The notes beneath the pieces were generated by a model. The model saw only the letters and a list, made by a program, of their open reading frames with translations. It ran no database searches and had not been told where the DNA came from. Both the position numbers and the translations under genes were made by a program. Below are positions 58,198 to 64,000 of a stretch of 64,000 nt of DNA, one piece after another (position 1 is the stretch's first letter; the number at the start of each line of letters is the position of its first letter). Source of the DNA: Leptospira sp. WS39.C2 (lineage in GTDB: Bacteria; Spirochaetota; Leptospiria; Leptospirales; Leptospiraceae); assembly GCF_040833965.1 (NCBI RefSeq), contig NZ_CP162142.1, positions 806,001 to 870,000 of the forward strand. Reading direction: 5' to 3'.

Positions 58198-59004
58198 CTA
58201 TCGGTATCCTTCTGTTTTGATTTGGCTGTGGTCAAGGTAAAGACCTGTTGCCGTTACAGATGGAGCTCTATAGTGACCACTGTATTGAGTGTAAGTTACG
58301 TTGGAATTGAAAGGCCAGATCCCTTCACTTTGAGTGAGAGAAGATTGGCATTTGTTCAGACCACCCGCTTTGTTGTAACCGCAAGAAGAATGGTAAGCAA
58401 CCGCATAATCATCTTCCCCTGGAAGGATTGCAGACGCACCAAACATACCTTTGTAACCAGGTACGTGGTTCACAGCAACACCACCAGTGTTGTTATGGTT
58501 AAACGCTCCGCGTGCTGTGGAAACAATGAGGGACTTGTCCATTGCGTTTCCAGCAAATCCAAAAGTGATTCCGTTAAGTGCAGAAGCAAGTTCTGATCCA
58601 CCAGAAGCTGCAGCGAGTGCAGTTACTTTTGTAAGATTAAAACCTTTTGATGATGCTGTAGAACCGAGGTTAGACAACCAATATTCGATCGCATAACAAC
58701 CAGCAGAGTGGCAAACGATTTTGCAAGAGTTTGCACCTTTGCAATAGTTTGTAAGTCCAGTGGAAATGTTTGTTTGTGCACGGGACGATCCGTAAGTTCT
58801 AGGATCAGACGTTCCATCGTAACCGATGAAAATTTTAGATCCAGAAACTGTACTAGTGGAAGAACCCCAGTATCCGTTTACATCTGTTGTTCCCACACCA
58901 TTGTGGTTTTTGTCCGATTTACCGTGAATGAACACGGTATATGTTTGTGCACTTAGCGATCCTGCTACGAGGAACGCAAGTATTGTTGTGATTGAGCTAC
59001 GCAT
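58198..59004 (-). CDS. Secreted serine-hydrolase-like protein, copy B
   Basis: A 268-residue paralog of copies A and C. It has a signal peptide (residues 1-19), the HG motif, and the nucleophile motif C-H-S-A-G-C; the late block is PGEDDYAVAYHSSCGYNKAGG. It shares a SEGIWPFNSNVTYTQYSGHYRAPSV segment with copy C that is shortened in copy A. ATG 59004 follows AAGGAAAAAAGAG. It lies 39 bases downstream of copy C (B starts at 59004, C ends at 59044), so B and C are probably one transcript, ended by the terminator at 58123-58151. Function as for copy A. Confidence 0.82.
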   Translation of the reverse strand: MRSSITTILAFLVAGSLSAQTYTVFIHGKSDKNHNGVGTTDVNGYWGSSTSTVSGSKIFIGYDGTSDPRTYGSSRAQTNISTGLTNYCKGANSCKIVCHSAGCYAIEYWLSNLGSTASSKGFNLTKVTALAAASGGSELASALNGITFGFAGNAMDKSLIVSTARGAFNHNNTGGVAVNHVPGYKGMFGASAILPGEDDYAVAYHSSCGYNKAGGLNKCQSSLTQSEGIWPFNSNVTYTQYSGHYRAPSVTATGLYLDHSQIKTEGYR

Positions 59005-59043
59005 CTCTTTTTTCCTTTTCCTTTCTATCAATGATACCTAAAA

Positions 59044-59850
59044 TTATCTCCAACCTTCTGTTTTGATCTGACCATGGTCTAGATACAAACCTGTGGAAGA
59101 AACCGATGGAGCACGGTAGTGTCCGCTGTATTGTGTGTAAGTTCTGTTGGAACCAAATGGCCACAAACCTTCGTATTGAGTGAGTGATCCTTGGCATTTA
59201 TTGAGTCCACCCGCACGGTTGTAACCACAAGAAGAGTGGTAAGCAACAGCATAATCATCTTCCCCTGGGAGGATTGCAGATGCGCCAAACATACCTTTGT
59301 AACCAGGTACATGATTCACAGCGACTCCACCAGTGTTGTTGTGGTTGAATGCTCCGCGAGCTGTTGTGACGATGAGAGCTTTGTCCATCGCATTCCCACC
59401 GAAACCAAATGTGATTCCGTTAAGTGCGTTTGCAAGTTCCGATCCACCAGAAGCTGCAGCGAGTGCTGTTACTTTTGTAAGATTAAAACCTTTTGATGAT
59501 GCAGTTGAGCCTAAGTTTGATAACCAATATTCGATGGCATAACATCCAGCAGAATGGCATACAATCTTACAAGAATTTCCGCCCTTGCAGTAATTTGTGA
59601 GTCCTGTAGAGATGTTTGTTTGAGCACGAGATGATCCATAGGTTCTTGGGTCAGTAGTTCCATCATAACCGATGAAAATGCGAGTTCCACCCACAGAATT
59701 TACAGAAGATCCCCAGTAACTATTTACATCGGTTGTTCCGACGCCGTTGTGATTTTTGCCAGACTTACCGTGAATGAACACAGTGTAAGTTTGTGCACTG
59801 AGTGAACCTGCAAGGAGCAGAGTTGTGATGGTTGTGAGTAGAGTTCGCAT
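59044..59850 (-). CDS. Secreted serine-hydrolase-like protein, copy C
   Basis: A 268-residue paralog that is first in transcription order of the tandem set. Signal peptide (residues 1-19, LLAGSLSA then QTYTVFIHGKSGKNHNGVGT), nucleophile motif C-H-S-A-G-C, and the late PGEDDYAVAYHSSCGYNRAGG. It is closer to copy B than to copy A. ATG 59850 is preceded by AGGAAACAAC, a good ribosome-binding site; a longer frame (59868) is not needed. The 144 bases between it and the histidine-kinase gene hold no recognised feature apart from an AT-rich promoter-like stretch. Confidence 0.82.
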   Translation of the reverse strand: MRTLLTTITTLLLAGSLSAQTYTVFIHGKSGKNHNGVGTTDVNSYWGSSVNSVGGTRIFIGYDGTTDPRTYGSSRAQTNISTGLTNYCKGGNSCKIVCHSAGCYAIEYWLSNLGSTASSKGFNLTKVTALAAASGGSELANALNGITFGFGGNAMDKALIVTTARGAFNHNNTGGVAVNHVPGYKGMFGASAILPGEDDYAVAYHSSCGYNRAGGLNKCQGSLTQYEGLWPFGSNRTYTQYSGHYRAPSVSSTGLYLDHGQIKTEGWR

Positions 59851-59994
59851 GTTGTTTCCTATTCCCAAATGGTGTTTCCTTTGTTGTATAAGTTTGGCAA
59901 AAGATTGACAAGAATTTTTTTGACCAAATTAGACAAAATTTTAACATAAATTTGCCATTGTCGATGATTTCATGACAAAGCTAGGGAGAGAAAC

Positions 59995-62424
59995 CTAGGT
60001 ATTTGCTAGGGGGAGGGTGATGGTGAAGAGGGTTTTCCCTGGTCGGCTTTCTACTTGGATTTTCCCTTGGTGGTTTTCGATGATTTTTTGGACGATGGAC
60101 AAACCGAGACCAGTCCCCATCCCCAATTCTTTTGTTGTGAAAAAGGGTTCGAAAATCCGCGGTAGAATTTCTTCGGGAATGCCTTTCCCATTGTCTTCGA
60201 TGGAAATGTAGGCATCTGTTCCGGATTCTTTAAGTGAAATGGAAATCCTTCCTTTTTCGCTTGGGCATGCTTGGTAGGAGTTATAAACCAAATTGGTCCA
60301 AACTTGGACAAGTTCGTCCGCGTGTCCTAAAACTTTCGGATCTCCTTCTCCTTTCCAAACCAATTCTACATGAGGTTTCCAACTTTTGGAATACATACTG
60401 AGGACAGATTCGATCCCTTCTCTTAACGAGAGTATTTTTTGGCTTTCTTTAGGGCCTGAGTAGGAATGATGTTTTAACGCGAATACAATTTTAGAAGCAC
60501 GTTCGACAGCCGTTTCAATGATTCCTAAATGGAAACGTATCACATGTTCGTTTAGTCTAGTTTGGAATGCCTCGATCCCTTCTTTTGATTCAAATAATTC
60601 ATAAAAGTTAGTTGGTATTTCTTCAATGTGAAAATCAAAACATGTGTCAGCGAGTGATATAGGATCTTGGATTTGTTTCGAACGAAAAAAAGTTGTTAGT
60701 TCCCGTTTTCTTTTGAAACGAGAAGTCACTTCTGATCTTTTTTTATTTTTAAAAGCATCAATCAATTCATCCGCAAGGATTTCAAGTTTAGATAGTTCAA
60801 CTTTTTCTTCTGAAAACTGGCTATCTTTTATGAATTGGATACTTCCTTTGATTGCTGCCAATGGATTATTAATTTCGTGTGCAACACTAGCTGCAATTTT
60901 TCCTAGAGTAGACATCCTTTCGGCATGTAATAGCTGTTCTTGGGTATCACGTAATTCCAAAATTGTATTATTTAACGAAACAGTTCGTTCTTCGATTTTT
61001 TGTTCGAGTTGAAACCTCGCTTCTCTAACAATTGAAATCATCTCATTGAAACTTTTTGAAAGTTCGCCAATTTCATCCTTACTGGAAACTTCTACCGAAA
61101 CAAATAAATCACCAGATTGCATCCTCCTAATCCCTGATAAAAGTCGAGTGAGAGGGAATACAATACTTGTTTTATGTAAAAGTGGGTATAACATAAAGAT
61201 CGTAAATATAGAAAAAAGTAAAGTTATGATTAGCCAAACTACCGTTTGGTGAACTTTTTCTCTGTATTCAATGTAAGGAATTGCTATTAAAAAATGGTGG
61301 TTTTTCGCAAAAAAATCAGAAGTCCAATAAATGCCCGAAGGATCGTTGGAAAAGGTGTCTACTTTGAATGTTTCATACGATGGAGTTCTAGTGTTTATGG
61401 ATTCAATTTGGTTTTTTGCATAACCTATTTTATTGATCCTAAAGTTTTGGTCTTGGATATCAACAACAAGATCAGATAAATATACGAAAGGATACATTGT
61501 CCCAAGTTCAAGTTGGGTTTTGATGTTATGTTTTTCTCGGCTCATTTCATTTTGGATATCGATACGAAATCGATTGAATAAAAAATTAGCAACAATCGAA
61601 AGTATCAAATACAAAATGGTTAAGTTGAATGTCATAATTTTGAATCCAACGGTGGAAGGGACAGTGTCTTGGTTAAGTGATACCAAAACAAGGATCGTCA
61701 TAATGATGATGGTTAGGTTTGTTAATATAAAAAGATATGTTGGTTTACTAACATAATTTAAATCTACAAGAATGTCTGCGAAGGCTAAACTTAAAATACC
61801 TATGATCGCTAATATAAAACCACCTGTGGCTTTTTTTTTGATTCCATCTAGTATTTTGTATTTTGCAAAAAGTGCGGCAAGTGTGTTTACAAGAATCAAA
61901 CATAAAACAATCGCAATCGACAAAATAGAAAATTGAATCAAACTGTTATCGGAAGATTGTAGTGGAACATAGAATTCCATTTTGGGATCAAATCGAATTT
62001 TACGAAAAAAGAATCCAATCCCATTACAAACACCTGCAGTCACTGCAAGCCCAGTTTGGATTCGTAAACTCCAAATCCGCCATCGAGGGAATAAATCCTT
62101 TTGGAATCGGAAGGCAAGTTCAGCAGTAGAAACACCTAAAACAAGGATGGCTGGATTTTTCAAAAAAACAAATACATAGGCAGTGAAATGGTGTAGGAAG
62201 GAATTACAAATAGACCAGGCTATGGACCAGAAAAATAAACTCAAAAGGGGAATGAGTAACCCTCGAAAACTGGGAGTCAGGTCTTCCTTACGAGAGCGAA
62301 AGTAAATGTAGGCGATCCCACTCACCAAACTGAGGCCAAAGTAGAAGAAACTGTATAAGTTGAGAGTTGGTACCAAGCCTCTCCAGGAATTTGCCAAAAG
62401 AAACTTTCGGCAAGCATTTCCCAT
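59995..62424 (-). CDS. Membrane sensor histidine kinase with HAMP domain
   Basis: An 809-residue kinase. The N-terminal half has about eight hydrophobic segments before a periplasmic part (about residues 330-430) and a further membrane segment. A HAMP linker follows (RLLSGIRRMQSGDLFVSVEV, then DEIGELSKSFNEM), then a coiled stretch, the phospho-acceptor histidine at about residue 516 in ASVAHEINNPLAAIKGS, and the ATPase with WTNLVYNSYQACP, DNGKGIPEEILPRIFEPFF and GMGTGLGLSIVQKII. The linker between the two kinase halves is long, about 120 residues. ATG 62424 follows AGGGA; the longer frame would run into the divergent promoter. No response regulator is adjacent. Confidence 0.9.
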   Translation of the reverse strand: MGNACRKFLLANSWRGLVPTLNLYSFFYFGLSLVSGIAYIYFRSRKEDLTPSFRGLLIPLLSLFFWSIAWSICNSFLHHFTAYVFVFLKNPAILVLGVSTAELAFRFQKDLFPRWRIWSLRIQTGLAVTAGVCNGIGFFFRKIRFDPKMEFYVPLQSSDNSLIQFSILSIAIVLCLILVNTLAALFAKYKILDGIKKKATGGFILAIIGILSLAFADILVDLNYVSKPTYLFILTNLTIIIMTILVLVSLNQDTVPSTVGFKIMTFNLTILYLILSIVANFLFNRFRIDIQNEMSREKHNIKTQLELGTMYPFVYLSDLVVDIQDQNFRINKIGYAKNQIESINTRTPSYETFKVDTFSNDPSGIYWTSDFFAKNHHFLIAIPYIEYREKVHQTVVWLIITLLFSIFTIFMLYPLLHKTSIVFPLTRLLSGIRRMQSGDLFVSVEVSSKDEIGELSKSFNEMISIVREARFQLEQKIEERTVSLNNTILELRDTQEQLLHAERMSTLGKIAASVAHEINNPLAAIKGSIQFIKDSQFSEEKVELSKLEILADELIDAFKNKKRSEVTSRFKRKRELTTFFRSKQIQDPISLADTCFDFHIEEIPTNFYELFESKEGIEAFQTRLNEHVIRFHLGIIETAVERASKIVFALKHHSYSGPKESQKILSLREGIESVLSMYSKSWKPHVELVWKGEGDPKVLGHADELVQVWTNLVYNSYQACPSEKGRISISLKESGTDAYISIEDNGKGIPEEILPRIFEPFFTTKELGMGTGLGLSIVQKIIENHQGKIQVESRPGKTLFTITLPLANT

Positions 62425-62439
62425 TTGTCCCTGTTTTTG

Positions 62440-62456
62440 TTTGTGCGATGCACAAA
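62440..62456. promoter_or_regulatory. Palindrome TTTGTGC-GAT-GCACAAA, candidate operator box 1
   Basis: Perfect seven-base arms with a three-base centre. It lies 16 bases upstream of the histidine-kinase ATG, between the divergent genes, and shares the TTGTGC-N3-GCACAA core with box 2. Confidence 0.65.
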
Positions 62457-62493
62457 ATTCGCCTTGCCAGCAGAAGCGCCTGCCAGAAACTGG

Positions 62494-62518
62494 CCTTATT
62501 GTGCAATGCACAATAAGG
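62494..62518. promoter_or_regulatory. Palindrome with 11-base arms, candidate operator box 2
   Basis: Arms CCTTATTGTGC (62494-62504) and GCACAATAAGG (62508-62518) with centre AAT, perfectly complementary. The right arm contains AAGG of the AAGGAG sequence before the transglycosylase ATG (62534). As RNA it could form a hairpin hiding that site; as DNA it shares the TTGTGC-N3-GCACAA core with box 1. Centres are 58 bases apart. Confidence 0.65.
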
Positions 62519-62533
62519 AGACAACCAGTCACC

Positions 62534-63199
62534 ATGCGAAAACAAACCAAAATTTTACGAAAACTACTCCCACTTTTGTTGGTAATGGTATTTCTTTTTG
62601 AATCTTACGGTAAAATCAATCCATCTGGGCATTCGCCTGTCTTTTCCCAATCGAAGTTGAAATTACATTATCTCATCGCAAAGAACCGCCCTGGTTTATC
62701 GAAAAGAGAAAGAATGGATTTAGTCCAAGTGATCGAACGGGCTTCCTACCACCTGCGTTTTCCAAAACAAATGAGCCTACAACCGAAGGAACCGATCGAC
62801 AAATTAGGTTTTTTAGTGGGCCTCATCCAAACGGAATCACAATTCCAAACACGAGCGAAATCTCATAAAGGAGCACTTGGGCTTATGCAGGTGATGCCTG
62901 AGACAGCTAAGTGGCTCGCAAAAAAAGAAGGGATTTCCTTTGGATCTGAAAAAGAACTATATGAACCAGAAATGAATCTTTTAATTGGTGTTCTTTATTT
63001 AAACTATCTTTTAGAACGCACCGATTCTATCGAAGCAGCTTTGTTAGCTTATAATGCAGGACTTGGTGGATACAAACGTTTTGGTGGTGTTCCTGCGTAT
63101 TCACGAACAGTATACAAATATTATGAAGGTTGGAAACAAATGCCAATCCCAACCGAAATTCCAATTTCTGAATCTTTGGCGAGTCTCTTTTCCATTTAA
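62534..63199 (+). CDS. Lytic transglycosylase (SLT family)
   Basis: A 221-residue exported enzyme with a signal or membrane anchor (residues about 10-25, RKLLPLLLVMVFLFESYG). The goose-lysozyme-like SLT domain has QTESQFQTRAKSHKGALGLMQ with the catalytic Glu at about residue 101, VMPETAKWLA and LLAYNAGLGGYKR. It cleaves peptidoglycan to yield anhydro-muropeptides in the periplasm. The ATG 62534 is chosen because the signal peptide begins there; the longer frame overlaps the divergent kinase. The region before it contains the two palindromes. Normal size for the family. Confidence 0.9.
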   Translation: MRKQTKILRKLLPLLLVMVFLFESYGKINPSGHSPVFSQSKLKLHYLIAKNRPGLSKRERMDLVQVIERASYHLRFPKQMSLQPKEPIDKLGFLVGLIQTESQFQTRAKSHKGALGLMQVMPETAKWLAKKEGISFGSEKELYEPEMNLLIGVLYLNYLLERTDSIEAALLAYNAGLGGYKRFGGVPAYSRTVYKYYEGWKQMPIPTEIPISESLASLFSI

Positions 63200-63270
63200 A
63201 TTTTACTTTACAGCGTCTAAAAAACCGACAAGGCTCTTAACCGTTTTATAAAAGAAAAGGAAGGGAGCGT

Positions 63271-64000
63271 ATGGATTTATTTCGTAGATACGGATTGTAT
63301 CTAACTATTGTTATACTGGTATTAGTAGGTTTGATCTTTTATTTCGTAACGGATGGTTTTGGTACCGACCAAGAAGCAAAAGAAAAAGCAAGACAAGAAA
63401 GAATGGCAAGAAGTTCTGATCCAACGCAAGGCAATGAGTCTGGTGGAGAAGGTGGTGATGGTGGAGAAGGAATCCCTGATGATGGAGCAACACCTGAATA
63501 TATTTTAGAAAAATATATGGAATGGGCAGAATACCCACCATTTTCCAGACCTATGTCCATCCTCAATCATGACCTCGCATTTCCTTTCATTATAGAAACT
63601 TCACCAGATTATATGATTGATGCAAAAACGAACGAACCAACAGGGTATGTATGTTTGTTCCAACCCAAAACTTGGGCGGTAATTGGTAATAAAGATATGA
63701 TGTATGTCACACTCGAATGCCGTGACAAAGCAAGAAATCGAGTAAAAGTTTCAATCGATTCACACCAAGTATTCAAAGAATGGGAAGGACAACGTTTTGG
63801 AGTTGTCAGTGCGTCAGTCAATGATAATGGAACCGATGGAGACCAAACAAGAGGAGATAATATTTATACATTCTCATGGAAACCACAAAAACCAGATTGG
63901 GGACAAATGTCTTTAGTTGCGGAGATCACATACGGTCCTGAAAATTTAAAAACAACTTTAACTTCTAGTTTTTTTTCAAGCCCATCCAATCCAGCAGAGT
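63271..64000 (+). CDS. Membrane-anchored exported protein, 3' end outside the window
   Basis: An open frame from ATG 63271 (with AAGGGAG 6 bases upstream) to the last base, 243 codons and incomplete. It has one N-terminal membrane segment (about residues 7-25, LYLTIVILVLVGLIFYFV), then a Gly/Glu/Asp-rich linker (about 49-70), and a soluble domain with a repeat-like SVNDNGTDGDQTRGDNIYTF stretch (about 181-200) of the kind in extracellular choice-of-anchor-X/immunoglobulin-like proteins. No enzyme motif is seen. It is 71 bases after the transglycosylase and could be cotranscribed. Function unknown. Confidence 0.75.
   Translation, partial: MDLFRRYGLYLTIVILVLVGLIFYFVTDGFGTDQEAKEKARQERMARSSDPTQGNESGGEGGDGGEGIPDDGATPEYILEKYMEWAEYPPFSRPMSILNHDLAFPFIIETSPDYMIDAKTNEPTGYVCLFQPKTWAVIGNKDMMYVTLECRDKARNRVKVSIDSHQVFKEWEGQRFGVVSASVNDNGTDGDQTRGDNIYTFSWKPQKPDWGQMSLVAEITYGPENLKTTLTSSFFSSPSNPAE

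Noticed and set aside
57500..59542. Plus-strand frames opposite the three hydrolase genes
   Set aside because: They repeat in each copy because the genes are paralogs; the minus-strand frames carry signal peptides and ribosome-binding sites.
62425..62550. N-terminal extension of the sensor kinase to 62550
   Set aside because: It would cross the whole divergent promoter region with the palindromes; ATG 62424 has a ribosome-binding site.

Overview
The window is a gene-dense chromosomal segment from a spirochaete of the genus Leptospira. Evidence for the genus: an ortholog of the leptospiral porin OmpL1 (12982-13884), frequent TTG/GTG starts, spirochaete-style lipoprotein signal peptides, an MBOAT acyltransferase paired with a DUF1574-like protein, and many short overlaps between adjacent genes. 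Base composition looks moderately AT-rich. Together with the gene content this is compatible with a saprophyte-clade Leptospira, but the species cannot be fixed from sequence reading alone. No rRNA, tRNA, CRISPR, insertion sequence, phage or integrase was seen, and no gap without a gene exceeds 300 bases.

Layout. 1-3571: end of the F1Fo ATP synthase operon (atpA 3' part, atpG, atpD, atpC). 3619-8458: a small SLBB-like membrane protein, a very acidic 773-residue repeat protein and a GAF/GAF/degenerate-GGDEF protein, almost contiguous. 8468-10933: MBOAT acyltransferase plus DUF1574/SGNH-like partner. 10895-12806 (minus): a small conserved-looking protein, carA and an exported protein. 12982-13943: ompL1 with a strong terminator. 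14004-17034 (minus): pterin dehydratase, EamA transporter, ung and a degenerate RlmL-like methyltransferase. 17078-19622: a second EamA transporter, an AI-2E/PerM-type permease and a cyclic-nucleotide-binding protein. 19663-22804: bioD-bioA-bioB. 22855-26229: GPH-type transporter, a 59-residue protein, a GDSL lipoprotein and serB. 26200-32169 (minus): mutS, trpF, a TetR regulator, folC and aroE. 32245-37806: a membrane protein, a glycosyltransferase, two stand-alone histidine-kinase-type ATPases, an amidohydrolase-like protein without metal ligands, a four-S1-domain protein and trmL. 37813-44673: uvrB, lon and a class A penicillin-binding protein. 44630-51929: peptide-type binding lipoprotein, MsbA-like ABC exporter, zinc-ribbon protein, CoA-transferase, FAD oxidoreductase and a methyltransferase.

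51950-57136 is the most system-like accessory block: a CsoR/CstR-family repressor with two cysteines but no ligand histidine, several ATACCC/GGGTAT operators, a DUF2892 membrane protein, a TolC-type outer-membrane channel and an RND pump, with no periplasmic adaptor gene. It is probably a self-regulated persulfide- or metal-responsive efflux operon. 57257-59850 carries three tandem paralogs of a secreted serine-hydrolase-like protein whose nucleophile motif is Cys-His-Ser-Ala-Gly-Cys. 59995-63199 is a divergent pair, a membrane histidine kinase and a lytic transglycosylase, sharing twin TTGTGC-N3-GCACAA palindromes. The window ends inside an anchored exported protein (63271-64000).
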